Counted from the first letter of the stretch, positions 47,679 to 58,492 are shown. The stretch: 64,000 nt of DNA from Pseudaminobacter soli (ex Li et al. 2025) (GCF_029892515.1 NZ_JARXVF010000001.1:1798001-1862000), one strand, 5' to 3'. A program made the numbers and translations. Notes: generated by a model from the sequence alone, not told the origin.

Positions 47679-48638
47679 ATGAATACCCGGCAGGAACACG
47701 GCAGCGGACGGCTCGACGATGCGGCGCGCGCTGGCTGGCTCTATTACGTCGCCGGCAATACCCAGGACCAGATCGCCGGCAAGCTCGGCGTCTCGCGCCA
47801 GACGGCGCAGCGGCTGGTGTCGCTCGCGGTTTCGGAAGGGCTGATAAGGGTCCGGGTCGATCATCCGATCGCCAACTGCCTCGATCTTGCGGCGCGGCTG
47901 CAGTCGCGCTTTGCGCTCGATCTCGTCGAAGTCGTGCCGAGCGATCCCGATTCGACCTCCACCACCATCGGCATTGCGGAAGCGGCGGCGGCGGAAATCG
48001 AGCGACGGCTGCGCTCGACCGATCCCATCGTCATGGCCATCGGCACCGGCCGCACGCTGAAGGCGGCGATCGAGCAACTGCCGCCCATGGAATGCCCGCA
48101 GCACAAGGTCGTGTCGCTGACCGGCAATATCTCGCCGGACGGCTCAGCCGCCTTCTACAACGTCATCTTCACCATGGCCGACAGGATCAAGGCGCGCAGC
48201 TTTCCCATGCCGCTGCCGGTCATCGCCTCCTCGCCCGAGGAGCGTGAAATGCTGCTCGGCCAGCCGATGATCCAGCAGACGCTGGCGCTGGCCGCGCGCG
48301 CCGACGTGACCTTTGTCGGCATCGGCGATCTTGGGCCCAGGGCCCCGCTTTACGAGGACGGCTTCATCACCGACGCCGAGCTCAAGGCGCTGCAGAAGGC
48401 AGGCGCGGCGGGCGAGATCGTCGGCTGGAGCTTCGACCGCGACGGCCGCATGATCGACGGCATAACCAATGAGCGAGTGGCCTCGGCCCCGATCCCCTCG
48501 CGCGAAAAATCGCTGGTGATTGCGCTGGCCATGGGCGAGCGCAAGCTGCCCGCCATTCAGGCCGCGATCACCCGCCGGCTGGTCAACGGGCTCATCACCG
48601 ACGAGCGCACAGCCGCGGCGCTGCTGGAAACTCGCTAG
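47679..48638 (+). CDS. SorC/DeoR-type sugar-binding transcriptional regulator
   Basis: 319 residues. N-terminal helix-turn-helix (about 18-55: AGWLYYVAGNTQDQIAGKLG, SRQTAQRLVSLAV), then the SorC sugar-phosphate-binding domain (AIGTGRTLKAAIEQL, LTGNISPDGSAAFYNV, FVGIGDLGPRAPLYEDGFI). It likely responds to a phosphorylated or free polyol. The shared promoter motif points to smoEFGKS-mtlK, 3.4 kb downstream, as its target, plus itself (inference). Confidence 0.9.
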   Translation: MNTRQEHGSGRLDDAARAGWLYYVAGNTQDQIAGKLGVSRQTAQRLVSLAVSEGLIRVRVDHPIANCLDLAARLQSRFALDLVEVVPSDPDSTSTTIGIAEAAAAEIERRLRSTDPIVMAIGTGRTLKAAIEQLPPMECPQHKVVSLTGNISPDGSAAFYNVIFTMADRIKARSFPMPLPVIASSPEEREMLLGQPMIQQTLALAARADVTFVGIGDLGPRAPLYEDGFITDAELKALQKAGAAGEIVGWSFDRDGRMIDGITNERVASAPIPSREKSLVIALAMGERKLPAIQAAITRRLVNGLITDERTAAALLETR

Positions 48639-48734
48639 AGCGCCCCGAGGGGCACACATTATCAAATCGGCAACTTTTTGGTTGCCCATTTGGCGCAAGG
48701 CTGGCATGGTAAAAGGCAACCAGGAGGTTGCATC

Positions 48735-49181
48735 ATGACCGATCGCATCGAGAAAAGCGTTGAACTCAATGCCCCCGTCGAGCGCGTCTGGACCGCGCTG
48801 ACCGACCACAACGAATTCGGCACGTGGTTTCGCGTAAAGCTGGACGGGCCCTTCGTGCCGGGCGAGGTTTCGCGCGGCCACATCACCTACCCCGGCTACG
48901 AGCATGTGCGCTGGGAAGCCACGGTCAAGCGCATGGACGAGCCGCACTACTTCTCCTTCACCTGGCATCCCTATGCCGTAGATCCCGACGTCGACTATTC
49001 CGGCGAGACGCCGACGTTGGTCGAATTCAGGCTTGCGCCAACTGGCAGCGGGACGCGGCTGACGGTTACCGAATCGGGCTTCGGCGCCCTGCCCCCGCAT
49101 CGCAGGTCGGACGCGCTGCGCATGAATGACGGCGGCTGGGCCGAGCAAATGAAGAACATCGAGGAACATGTCGCTGCTTGA
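48735..49181 (+). CDS. SRPBCC (AHSA1-like) domain protein
   Basis: 148 residues: RIEKSVELNAPVERVWTALTD at the N-terminus, then beta-grip strands and a C-terminal helix (GWAEQMKNIEEHVA). Lipid/hydrophobe-binding helix-grip fold; ligand unknown. AGGAGG lies 6 nt before ATG 48735. Its last 14 bp overlap the ArsR gene, a very common SRPBCC-ArsR pairing. Confidence 0.9.
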   Translation: MTDRIEKSVELNAPVERVWTALTDHNEFGTWFRVKLDGPFVPGEVSRGHITYPGYEHVRWEATVKRMDEPHYFSFTWHPYAVDPDVDYSGETPTLVEFRLAPTGSGTRLTVTESGFGALPPHRRSDALRMNDGGWAEQMKNIEEHVAA

Positions 49182-49500
49182 GTTCCACGGGGCAGACCCC
49201 GCCCCGATTTTCGCCGCCCTTGGCGACCCGACGCGACTGTCCTTGCTGACCAGGCTGAGCGATGGGCAAAGCCGCTCGATCGCCAGCCTTTCGGCCGACA
49301 CGCAACTGACCCGGCAGGCCATAACCAAGCATCTGCATGTGCTGGAAAATGTCGGGCTGGTGAAGTCCAGCCGCACCGGCCGCGAAAGCCGCTTTGCGTT
49401 CCAGCCGCAAGCCGTTGCCGAGGCAAAGGCCTATCTCGACAGCGTCTCCCGGCAGTGGGACGACGCGCTGTCGCGGCTGCGCGCCTTCGTCGAACGCTAG
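49168..49500 (+). CDS. ArsR family transcriptional regulator
   Basis: 110 residues. Winged helix: IFAALGDPTRLSLLTRLSDG, LTRQAITKHLHVLENVGLV, GRESRFAFQP. No metal-binding Cys pair, so it belongs to the non-metal ArsR group that accompanies SRPBCC genes. It overlaps the upstream gene by 14 bp and is translated from ATG 49168 after GAGGAAC. Confidence 0.9.
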   Translation: MSLLEFHGADPAPIFAALGDPTRLSLLTRLSDGQSRSIASLSADTQLTRQAITKHLHVLENVGLVKSSRTGRESRFAFQPQAVAEAKAYLDSVSRQWDDALSRLRAFVER

Positions 49501-49630
49501 AGCGACGGGCATTCTAACGAATGCTATTCCGCCGCTCTATCCGCTTTCTTAGCCGCATTTGTGCGACGCCAGACGATCCCGTCTGGCTGCAAAATGCTTT
49601 AGCCGGCCGGTTGGGCGCCGGCCGGCATTG
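49499..49630. other. Converging gap with nested hairpins
   Basis: TAGAGCG..CGCTCTA encloses GCATTC-TAAC-GAATGC. Then CCAGACG-ATC-CCGTCTGG, then a GCCGGC..GCCGGC palindrome. No T-tracts. Probably acts as an end region for both arsR (+) and the hydrolase (-). Confidence 0.5.
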
Positions 49631-49635
49631 ATCGG

Positions 49636-50457
49636 TCACTTGCGAATGAAGGCCAGCAGGTCCTCGCTGATCTCGTCCTTCAGCGTGGTGCACATGCCAT
49701 GCGGGGCGCCCTTGTAGACCTTCAATTCCGCTCCCTTGACGATTTTGGCCGACAGAGCGCCGGCGTCGGCGAAGGGAACGATCTGGTCGTCGTCGCCATG
49801 CATGACCAGCGTCGGCACGTCGATCTTCTTCAGATCTTCCGTCATATCGGTTTCGGAGAAGGCCTTGACGCTGAAATAGCTCGCCGGCAGTCCCGCCATC
49901 ATGCCCTGCATCCAGAAGGACTCCCGGACGCCTTCCGACACTTTCGCGCCGGGCCGGTTGTAGCCGTAGAACGGCATGGAAAGGTCCATCCAGAATTTCG
50001 ACCGGTCGGCCAGGACATTGGCCCGGATCTGATTGAATGCCTCCATCGGCGTGCCGCCGGGATTCTTGTCGGATTTCAGCATCACCGGCGGGACCGCACT
50101 GATCAGCACCGCCTTGGCCACCCGCTTGGTGCCATGCCGGCCTATATAGCGAGCGACCTCACCGCCGCCAGTGGAATGGCCGACATGAATGGCGTCCTTC
50201 AGGTTGAGCGCCTCGACCAAGGCAGCCAGATCGTCGGCATAGGTGTCCATGTCGTTGCCCTGCCACGGCTGGCTGGAGCGCCCGTGGCCGCGGCGGTCAT
50301 GCGCGATGCAGCGATAGCCGTGCTGGGCGAGATAGAACATCTGGTCTTCGAAGGCGTCTGCGGAAAGTGGCCAGCCATGGCTGAACACCACGGGCTGTCC
50401 GCTCCCCCAGTCATTGTAATAAATCATCGTGCCGTCCTTGGTCGTGATCATGCTCAT
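49636..50457 (-). CDS. Alpha/beta hydrolase, non-heme chloroperoxidase-like
   Basis: 273 residues. Nucleophile elbow GHSTGGG (Ser95), Asp in HGDDDQIVP (222-224), His253 in APHGM. The sequence [34 protein letters not shown] is typical of the cofactor-free haloperoxidase/esterase group. ATG 50457 has GGGAG 9 nt upstream; the longer reading is unconserved. Divergent from the LysR gene over 480 bp. Confidence 0.9.
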   Translation of the reverse strand: MSMITTKDGTMIYYNDWGSGQPVVFSHGWPLSADAFEDQMFYLAQHGYRCIAHDRRGHGRSSQPWQGNDMDTYADDLAALVEALNLKDAIHVGHSTGGGEVARYIGRHGTKRVAKAVLISAVPPVMLKSDKNPGGTPMEAFNQIRANVLADRSKFWMDLSMPFYGYNRPGAKVSEGVRESFWMQGMMAGLPASYFSVKAFSETDMTEDLKKIDVPTLVMHGDDDQIVPFADAGALSAKIVKGAELKVYKGAPHGMCTTLKDEISEDLLAFIRK

Positions 50458-50937
50458 CTTGCGAACTCCCTGGTTGAAGTTTGATCGATAAGCAGCCGCG
50501 CTATCCCCTTGCGGGGCCCCAAACAGCCGCAACGCACGGGCCTTGGGTCGAAGGCTGTGCGTTGCGGCCTGAAATAGCGCTCGGAATCACGGGCAGAAGG
50601 CAGTTCACGCGAAAAATCGGGGACCGGAGAAGCTATTCGCGCCGGCCGGCGGGATCGTGGCCGTCCAGATAGCCGATGTCGCGCTGGAGATGATGGGGCA
50701 GCGTCCGAACATCGAGGCAGGGCCGCCGCGGGGAAAGCAGCCATGCAAACCACGGGCGGCGGCGAGACGGCCGCCCACGGCTGGAGGTCAAAGCAAGCCA
50801 AGCATATGCCATCGCACCAATCGGCCTCTCCTGGAGAGAACCGCTCCCGATTTATGGATTGGCCTTCTAATTGCGGCAGATAAGCTATATTTTCCAATCG
50901 AACGTCGATTGGGATGCATAAGCTGTATTAATCCATA
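50458..50937. other. Divergent intergenic region (480 bp)
   Basis: Between the hydrolase (-) and the LysR gene (+). The right end is AT-rich and packed with symmetric repeats (next entry). The remainder, GC-rich, shows no ORF with a ribosome site and no recognised RNA motif. Confidence 0.5.
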
Positions 50938-50938
50938 A
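50852..50938. promoter_or_regulatory. Nested operator-like repeats before the LysR gene
   Basis: Outer inverted repeat TTATGGATT (50852-50860) / AATCCATAA (50930-50938, ending in the start codon). Inside it is a direct repeat ATAAGCTATATT (50880-50891) and ATAAGCTGTATT (50918-50929), flanking a perfect palindrome CCAATCG-AACGT-CGATTGG (50894-50912). It is the likely binding region of the LysR protein itself. Confidence 0.65.
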
Positions 50939-51843
50939 TGACCCTGCCCTTGCCGCCCTTGCCCGCCGTCCGCGCCTTTGAGGCAGCCGCCCGCCATGGC
51001 AGCTTCACCAAGGCTGCGGAAGAGCTCGGCATGACGCAGGCAGCCGTCAGCTACCAGATCAAGGTTCTGGAAGAGCGCGTCGGCGCGCCGCTGTTTCTGC
51101 GCAAGCCGCGCCAGGTGACGCTCACCGAAGTCGGCCAGCGCCTGGCGCCAGCCTTCACCGAAGCCTTTTCGCTGATCGGCGAGGCCTATGCCCAGGCCCG
51201 TTCGGGTGCCGAAGGCGTCCTGTGCGTCAGCACCATCCTGACCTTCGCCTCCAGCTGGCTGGCGCGCAATCTCGGCGCATTCCAGGTCCAGCACCCCTCG
51301 CTTGCGGTACGGGTCGACACGTCGAGCCGGCTGATCGATTTCGCCCGCGAGGATGTCGATGTTGCCATCCGTTCCGGCAGCGGCGACTGGCCCGGCCTTG
51401 CCAGGCATTTCCTTTTCAAGACCGAATTCAGCCCAATGCTGAGCCCCAAGCTGGCCGCAAGCATCGGCGGGCTGAAGGAGCCGGCCGACCTTCTGCGGCT
51501 GCCGATCCTCGACCCCGGAGATCCGTGGTGGCGGGAGTGGTTTGCCGCTGTGGGCGTGCCGACCGACGCGCTGGCCGCCCGGCCGCGCAGCAGCATGGGA
51601 GCCCAGGCCTATGAGGCCAATGCCGCCATGGCCGGGCATGGCGTGGCCATCCTCACCGCCGCAATGTTCCCGAACGAACTCGCCGACGGGCGGCTGATCC
51701 AGCCCTTCGACCTCGTCGCCAATGACGGCAACTCCTATTGGCTGGTCTATCCCGAGGCACGGCGCAACGTGCCCAAGATCCGCGCCTTCCGCGACTGGCT
51801 CCTCGCCGCATTCGCCGCCTCGCTCGGCCCGCAGGGCGCATAA
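50938..51843 (+). CDS. LysR family transcriptional regulator (GcvA-like)
   Basis: 301 residues. Winged HTH at 5-65 (LPAVRAFEAAARHGSFTKAA, MTQAAVSYQIKVLEERVG), then the periplasmic-binding-like effector domain with the GcvA-type pattern (DVDVAIRSGSGDWPGL). No ribosome site precedes the ATG and the operator half-site runs into it, so the mRNA may be leaderless or the gene tightly autorepressed. The target could be the divergent hydrolase; the effector is unknown. Confidence 0.9.
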   Translation: MTLPLPPLPAVRAFEAAARHGSFTKAAEELGMTQAAVSYQIKVLEERVGAPLFLRKPRQVTLTEVGQRLAPAFTEAFSLIGEAYAQARSGAEGVLCVSTILTFASSWLARNLGAFQVQHPSLAVRVDTSSRLIDFAREDVDVAIRSGSGDWPGLARHFLFKTEFSPMLSPKLAASIGGLKEPADLLRLPILDPGDPWWREWFAAVGVPTDALAARPRSSMGAQAYEANAAMAGHGVAILTAAMFPNELADGRLIQPFDLVANDGNSYWLVYPEARRNVPKIRAFRDWLLAAFAASLGPQGA

Positions 51844-51956
51844 GCCCTCATTTACACCTTTTGTCGGAGTGCCGGCTTCGCAACGAAATGCCGGCGCCGA
51901 GCGTTTCCATGCCGGGACGGCTGTGGCGCGCGCCGCGCTGCAACAAGGTTTGCGGC

Positions 51957-51990
51957 TTGACATAATTCCGCCTGAATGAATAATTGCTCA
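51957..51990 (+). promoter_or_regulatory. smo operon promoter with overlapping candidate operator
   Basis: TTGACA (51957-51962), 17 bp, ATAATT (51980-51985): a near-consensus sigma-70 promoter 47 bp before smoE. TGAATAATTGCTCA (51977-51990) overlaps the -10 and matches the SorC-gene operator. AAATGCTCA at 52001 gives a second, weaker copy 19 bp on. Confidence 0.65.
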
Positions 51991-52031
51991 CAGCCAAGGC
52001 AAATGCTCAACTTGGTCATGGGAGGAATTTG

Positions 52032-53345
52032 ATGAAACTGACCACGCTCCTTATCGGGCTGTGCTCGGCGAGCGCGCTCGCCTTTGCCGCGCATGCCGAA
52101 ACGCTGACCATCGCCACCGTCAACAATGGCGACATGATCCGCATGCAGAAGCTGACGGACGATTTCACCGCCAAGAACCCGGACATCCAGCTGCAGTGGG
52201 TGACGCTCGAGGAAAACGTGCTGCGCGAGCGCGTGACCACCGACATCGCTACCAAGGGCGGCCAGTACGACGTGATGACCATCGGCAACTACGAGGTGCC
52301 GATCTGGGCCAAGCAGGGCTGGCTGCTGGAGCTGAACAATCTCGGCGCCGACTATGATGTCGACGACCTGCTGCCGTCGATCCGCGGCGGCCTGTCCATG
52401 GACGGCAAGCTCTATGCCGCGCCCTTCTACGGCGAATCCGCCATGATCATGTATCGCACCGACCTGTTCGAGAAGGCCGGGCTGAAGATGCCGGAAAAGC
52501 CGACCTGGGAATTCATCGGCGAAGCCGCGCGCAAGATCACTGACCGCAATGCCGGCATCAGCGGCATCTGCCTGCGCGGCAAGGCCGGCTGGGGCGAGAA
52601 CATGGCCTTCCTGACCGCCATGAACAATTCCTTCGGCGGACGCTGGTTCGACGAGAAGTGGCACCCGCAGTTCGACCAGCCTGAGTGGAAGAACGCGCTG
52701 CAGTTCTATGCCGACCTGATGAAGGATGCCGGCCCCTCCGGCGCCTCCTCCAACGGCTTCAACGAGAACCTGACGCTGTTCCAGCAGGGCAAGTGCGGCA
52801 TGTGGATCGATGCCACCGTCGCGGCCTCCTTCGTCTCGAACCCGAAGGATTCGACCGTCGCCGACAAGGTCGGCTATGCGATCTTCCCGAACAAGGAAGG
52901 CGTCGACAACCACGGCAACTGGCTATGGTCGTGGAACCTTGGCGTGCCGGCAGGCAGCCAGAAGGCGGAAGCCGCGCAGAAGTTCATCGCCTGGGCGACC
53001 AGCAAGCACTACACCGAACTGGTCGCCGAGAAGGAGGGCTGGGCCAACGTGCCGCCGGGCACCCGCACCTCGCTCTACAAGAACGAGAACTATCTGAAGG
53101 CAGCCCCCTTTGCCGCCCCGACGCTCGAGGCGATGAATACGGCCGACATCACCAAGCCTTCAGTGAAGCCGGTGCCCTATACGGGTGGCCAGTTCGTGGC
53201 GATCCCCGAGTTCCAGGGCCTCGGCACGACGGTCGGCCAGCTGTTCTCGGCAGTGGTTGCGGGCCAGTCGTCGGTCGATGACGCGCTTGCCCAAGCCCAG
53301 AAGGTCTCGGTGCGCGAAATGACCCGCGCCGGCTACATCAAGTAG
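52032..53345 (+). CDS. smoE: Sorbitol/mannitol ABC transporter, substrate-binding protein
   Basis: 437 residues. Signal peptide MKLTTLLIGLCSASALAFAAHA, mature start ETLTIATVNNGDM. Type-1 sugar-binding protein pattern (GKLYAAPFYGESAMIMYRTDLFEKAGL). The gene order SBP, two permeases, ATPase, sorbitol dehydrogenase, mannitol dehydrogenase is that of the smo operon of Rhodobacter and Sinorhizobium. ATG 52032 follows GGAGG by 6 nt. Confidence 0.93.
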   Translation: MKLTTLLIGLCSASALAFAAHAETLTIATVNNGDMIRMQKLTDDFTAKNPDIQLQWVTLEENVLRERVTTDIATKGGQYDVMTIGNYEVPIWAKQGWLLELNNLGADYDVDDLLPSIRGGLSMDGKLYAAPFYGESAMIMYRTDLFEKAGLKMPEKPTWEFIGEAARKITDRNAGISGICLRGKAGWGENMAFLTAMNNSFGGRWFDEKWHPQFDQPEWKNALQFYADLMKDAGPSGASSNGFNENLTLFQQGKCGMWIDATVAASFVSNPKDSTVADKVGYAIFPNKEGVDNHGNWLWSWNLGVPAGSQKAEAAQKFIAWATSKHYTELVAEKEGWANVPPGTRTSLYKNENYLKAAPFAAPTLEAMNTADITKPSVKPVPYTGGQFVAIPEFQGLGTTVGQLFSAVVAGQSSVDDALAQAQKVSVREMTRAGYIK

Positions 53346-53362
53346 GCTTCCTCCCGAGCCTC

Positions 53363-53394
53363 GGCTGCCCGTTGCCCCTTCGGGCGGCCGCCTT
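53363..53394 (+). terminator. Intercistronic hairpin after smoE
   Basis: 9-bp stem GGCTGCCCG / CGGGCGGCC (one G-T pair), 9-nt loop, then GCCTTTT. Such partial terminators after binding-protein genes keep the SBP level above that of the permeases. Confidence 0.6.
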
Positions 53395-53430
53395 TTCCGC
53401 AAGTCGACTGCGCACGGCACGGAGACAGCC

Positions 53431-54303
53431 ATGGCAACACGACAGACCCGCTCGCTGGCCCGCCTGATGTTGACGCCCTCGGTCATCCTGCTTCTAATCT
53501 GGATGATCGTGCCGCTGGCGATGACGCTGTGGTATTCGTTCCAGAACTTCAATCTCTTGAACCCGGTCATGCGCAGCTTTGCCGGCTTCGATAACTACCG
53601 TTATTTCTACACCGATCCCGCTTTCTTCGAGTCGATCGCCAATACGCTGGCCATCGTGGTGGGCGTCCTGCTGATCACCGTCATCGGCGGCATCCTGCTG
53701 GCCTTGCTGCTCGACCAGCCGATCTTCGGCCAGGGCATCGTGCGCATCCTGGTCATCTCGCCCTTCTTCGTCATGCCGCCGGTCGCCGCACTGATCTGGA
53801 AGAACATGATCATGCATCCCGGCTACGGCGTGCTGGCCGATGTCGCGAGATCGCTCGGGCTGCAGCCCGTCGACTGGTTCGCGCAATATCCGCTGCTGTC
53901 GATCATCATCATCGTCTCCTGGCAATGGCTACCCTTCGCGACGCTGATCCTGCTCACCGCGCTGCAGTCACTCGACGAGGAGCAGAAGGAGGCGGCCGAG
54001 ATGGACGGCGCCAATTTCTTCAACCGTTTCCGCTATCTGGTGCTACCGCATCTGGCGCGCGCGATCACGGTGGTGATCCTGATCCAGACCATCTTCCTGC
54101 TCGCGGTCTATGCGGAGATCCTCGTCACCACCAATGGCGGGCCGGGCTACGCCACGACCAACCTCGCCTTCCTCATCTACCGCACCGCGCTCCTGTCCTA
54201 CGACATCGGCGGGGCGTCGGCCGGCGGCGTCATCGCCGTGGTGCTGGCAAACATCGTCGCCATCTTCCTGATGCGCGCCGTCGGCAGAAACCTGGAACGG
54301 TAG
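53431..54303 (+). CDS. smoF: Polyol ABC transporter permease
   Basis: 290 residues, six membrane helices, MalF-like. EAA loop EQKEAAEMDGANFFNRFRYLVLP contacts the ATPase. CGGAGACAGCC precedes ATG 53431. Pairs with smoG to form the channel. Confidence 0.94.
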   Translation: MATRQTRSLARLMLTPSVILLLIWMIVPLAMTLWYSFQNFNLLNPVMRSFAGFDNYRYFYTDPAFFESIANTLAIVVGVLLITVIGGILLALLLDQPIFGQGIVRILVISPFFVMPPVAALIWKNMIMHPGYGVLADVARSLGLQPVDWFAQYPLLSIIIIVSWQWLPFATLILLTALQSLDEEQKEAAEMDGANFFNRFRYLVLPHLARAITVVILIQTIFLLAVYAEILVTTNGGPGYATTNLAFLIYRTALLSYDIGGASAGGVIAVVLANIVAIFLMRAVGRNLER

Positions 54304-54312
54304 GAGGCGATC

Positions 54313-55137
54313 ATGGCGCGCGCAATTTCGACACGCAGGAAGACCGTGACGACCGTGGTGGCCTGGCTGGTCGCCCTGATCATCTTCTTCCCGATCCTCT
54401 ACACCATCATCACCTCGTTCAAGACCGAGCCGGAGGCGATTGCCGGCATCAGCCTCATCCCGTCGGGCACATTCGAGAACTATGTCGAGGTGCAGGCGCA
54501 GCGCGACTATTTCAGGCCGTTCCTGAACTCGGTGGTGATCTCGCTCGGCTCGACGCTGATCGCGCTTCTGATCTCGGTGCCGGCCGCCTGGTCGATGGCG
54601 TTCTCGCCGGGCAAGCGCACCAAGGACATCCTGATGTGGATGCTCTCCACCAAGATGATGCCGGCCGTGGGCGTGCTGGTGCCGATGTATCTCATCTTCC
54701 GCGACACCGGCCTGCTCGACACGAGGACCGGCCTTACCATCGTGCTGACGCTGGTGAACCTGCCGATCGTGGTGTGGATGCTCTACACCTATTTCCGCGA
54801 GATCCCGGGCGAAATCCTTGAAGCGGCTCGCATGGACGGCGCCTCCACGCTGAAGGAGATCGTCTATGTGCTGACGCCGATGGCGGTGCCGGGCATCGCC
54901 TCCACCATGCTCTTGAACATCATTCTCGCCTGGAACGAATCCTTCTGGACGATCCGGCTGTCGGCGGCCAATGCCGCGCCGCTCACGGCCTTCATCGCCT
55001 CCTTCTCGAGCCCGCAGGGGCTGTTCTGGGCAAAATTGTCCGCCGCTTCCACGCTCGCCATCGCGCCGATCCTGATCATGGGCTGGTTCAGCCAGAAGCA
55101 GCTCGTGCGCGGCCTCACCTTCGGGGCGGTGAAGTGA
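54313..55137 (+). CDS. smoG: Polyol ABC transporter permease
   Basis: 274 residues, six helices, MalG-like. EAA loop ILEAARMDGASTLKEIVYVLTP and C-terminal SQKQLVRGLTFGAVK. AGGAGG 5 nt before ATG 54313; 9 bp after smoF. Confidence 0.94.
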   Translation: MARAISTRRKTVTTVVAWLVALIIFFPILYTIITSFKTEPEAIAGISLIPSGTFENYVEVQAQRDYFRPFLNSVVISLGSTLIALLISVPAAWSMAFSPGKRTKDILMWMLSTKMMPAVGVLVPMYLIFRDTGLLDTRTGLTIVLTLVNLPIVVWMLYTYFREIPGEILEAARMDGASTLKEIVYVLTPMAVPGIASTMLLNIILAWNESFWTIRLSAANAAPLTAFIASFSSPQGLFWAKLSAASTLAIAPILIMGWFSQKQLVRGLTFGAVK

Positions 55138-55176
55138 TGCGCGGCGCGGGCGTTAGATAAGAGGGGACCAAGACCC

Positions 55177-56171
<995 letters not shown>

Positions 56172-56175
<4 letters not shown>

Positions 56176-56948
56176 CTGAGAGACTAAAGGGCAAATCCGC
56201 CCTCATCACCGGCGCGGCGCGTGGCATCGGCCGTGCATTTGCCGAGGCCTATGTTCGCGAGGGCGCGACGGTCGCCATCGGCGACATCAATTTCGAGGCG
56301 GCGAAGAAGACCGCCGCCGAGATCGGGCCTGCGGCCTATGCGGTTCCGCTCGACGTGACCGACCAGGCCTCCATCGACGCCGCCATCCTCGCGGTGGAGG
56401 AGAAGACCGGCGGCATCGATATCCTCATCAACAATGCCGCGTTGTTCGATCTTGCCCCCATCGTCGAGATCACCCGCGAGAGCTATGACAAGCTCTTTGC
56501 CATCAATGTCGCGGGCACGCTGTTCACGCTGCAGGCGGCGGCGCGCTCGATGATCAAGCGCGGCAAGGGCGGCAAGATCATCAACATGGCAAGCCAGGCC
56601 GGCCGCCGCGGCGAGCCGCTGGTGGCCATCTATTGCGCGACGAAGGCGGCCGTCATCAGCCTCGCCCAGTCGGCGGGCCTCAATCTCATCAAGCACGGCA
56701 TCAACGTCAACGCCATCGCCCCCGGCGTGGTGGAGGGCGAGCACTGGGACGGCGTCGACGCGCTGTTCGCAAAATACGAGAACCGGCCGATCGGCGAGAA
56801 GAAGCGGTTTGTCGGGCAGGAAGTGCCCTTTGGCCGCATGGGCCGGGCCGAAGACCTGACCGGCATGGCGATTTTCCTCGCCACGCCCGAGGCCGACTAC
56901 ATCGTCGCCCAGACCTACAATGTCGACGGCGGCAACTGGATGAGCTGA
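56172..56948 (+). CDS. smoS: Sorbitol dehydrogenase (L-iditol 2-dehydrogenase), SDR type
   Basis: 258 residues. NAD loop TGAARGIG (13-20), NNAA at 88-91, catalytic Ser141, Tyr154 and Lys158. It oxidises sorbitol to fructose. The start is a TTG (56172) overlapping the smoK stop as TTGA, with GGGAGAGC upstream; there is no ATG alternative near the conserved N-terminus. Translational coupling with smoK is therefore likely. Confidence 0.93.
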
Positions 56949-57014
56949 GGGCTGGAGCCCGACATGCCGGGCATAGGCGCCCGGCAGCCATACATCCGCA
57001 AGGAATGACTTCCC

Positions 57015-58484
57015 ATGAGCGTCAAACTTTCCTCCGCCAATCTCGCAAAACTCCCCGAGCAAGTCGCGCGCCCCGGCTATCGCCAGGCCGAGCTCAAACC
57101 GGGCATCGTGCATTTCGGCGTCGGCAATTTCCATCGAGCGCATCAGGCGGTCTATCTCGACGATCTGTTCAACGCCAGGCTCGATCATGATTGGGCCATC
57201 GTCGGCGCGGGCGTGCTGCCGGCCGACGCTGACGCGCGTGAAAAACTGAAGGCCCAGGACTGGCTGACCACCGTTGTCGAGCAGGACAGTGGCCATGTAG
57301 CGGCGCGGGTGACATCGGCGATGTTGGATTACCTGGTGCCCGGAAATGTCGAGGCAATTCTTGCACGGCTGGCTGATCCCGAAATCCGCATCGTCTCGAT
57401 GACGATCACCGAGGGCGGCTATTTCATCGATCCGGCGTCCGGCAAGTTCAATCCGGAAAGCCCCGAGATCGTCGCCGACGCGAAGAACCCCTCAGCGCCG
57501 AAGACTGTGTTCGGACTGGTGCTTGCCGGGCTCGCTCGCCGGCGGGCAGCCGGCACGCCGCCATTCACCGTGATGTCCTGCGACAACATCCCTCACAATG
57601 GCCGCGTCACTGCGGACGCCGTCATCGGGCTGGCGCGGCTGTTCGATCTGGAACTGGCCGACTGGGTCCAGCACAACGTGGCCTTTCCGAACGGCATGGT
57701 CGACCGTATCACGCCCGCCACGACCGACCGCGAGAGAAAATTCCTCGCCGAGGAATTCGGTATCGAGGACGCCTGGCCGGTGTTCTGCGAGCCGTTCCGC
57801 CAGTGGGTTCTGGAAGACAAGTTTCCAGCCGGGCGGCCGGCGCTGGAGAAGGTCGGCGTGACCTTCGTCGATGACGTCTCGCCCTTCGAGCAGATGAAGA
57901 TCCGCATTCTCAATGGCGGCCACGCGGTGATCGCCTATCCGGCGGGGCTGATGGACATCCATTTCGTCCACGAAGCGATGGAGGAGCCGCTGATCACGGC
58001 ATTCCTGGAAAAACTGGAGCGCGAAGAGATCATCCCAACCGTGCCGCCGGTGCCCGGCGTCGTGCTCGAGGACTATCTCGCGCTGATCCAGCGGCGGTTT
58101 TCAAATCCGAAGATCGGCGACACGGTGCGCCGGCTTTGCCTCGACGGCTCCAATCGCCAGCCGAAATTCATCATCCCGACGATCGCCGACCGGCTGAAAG
58201 CGGGCAAGAGCATCACGGGCCTGGCACTCGAATCCGCGCTCTGGTGCCGCTATTGCCATGGCACCACCGATTCCGGCGCGGTGATCGAGCCCAACGACCC
58301 GAATTGGGACCGCATGCAGGCCACCGCCCGCGCCGCCAAGGACGATCCCTCCGCCTGGCTCGCCATGGAAGACATCTATGGCGAGGTCGGCCGCAGCCCG
58401 CTCTTTGCCGAAGCCTTTGCGGACCATCTCAAGACGCTGTGGCGGATCGGCGCCCGCGAAACGCTGAAGCGGTTTTTGGGCTGA
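57015..58484 (+). CDS. mtlK: Mannitol 2-dehydrogenase
   Basis: 489 residues of the polyol-specific long-chain dehydrogenase family. N-terminal NAD domain starts at GIVHFGVGNFHRAHQAVYLDDLF; the catalytic K-x4-N-x2-H is K295, N300, H303 (MKIRILNGGHAVIAY). It oxidises mannitol to fructose, so smoS and mtlK merge both polyols into fructose. Final gene of the operon, 66 bp after smoS. Confidence 0.95.
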   Translation: MSVKLSSANLAKLPEQVARPGYRQAELKPGIVHFGVGNFHRAHQAVYLDDLFNARLDHDWAIVGAGVLPADADAREKLKAQDWLTTVVEQDSGHVAARVTSAMLDYLVPGNVEAILARLADPEIRIVSMTITEGGYFIDPASGKFNPESPEIVADAKNPSAPKTVFGLVLAGLARRRAAGTPPFTVMSCDNIPHNGRVTADAVIGLARLFDLELADWVQHNVAFPNGMVDRITPATTDRERKFLAEEFGIEDAWPVFCEPFRQWVLEDKFPAGRPALEKVGVTFVDDVSPFEQMKIRILNGGHAVIAYPAGLMDIHFVHEAMEEPLITAFLEKLEREEIIPTVPPVPGVVLEDYLALIQRRFSNPKIGDTVRRLCLDGSNRQPKFIIPTIADRLKAGKSITGLALESALWCRYCHGTTDSGAVIEPNDPNWDRMQATARAAKDDPSAWLAMEDIYGEVGRSPLFAEAFADHLKTLWRIGARETLKRFLG

Positions 58485-58492
58485 GCCGTATC

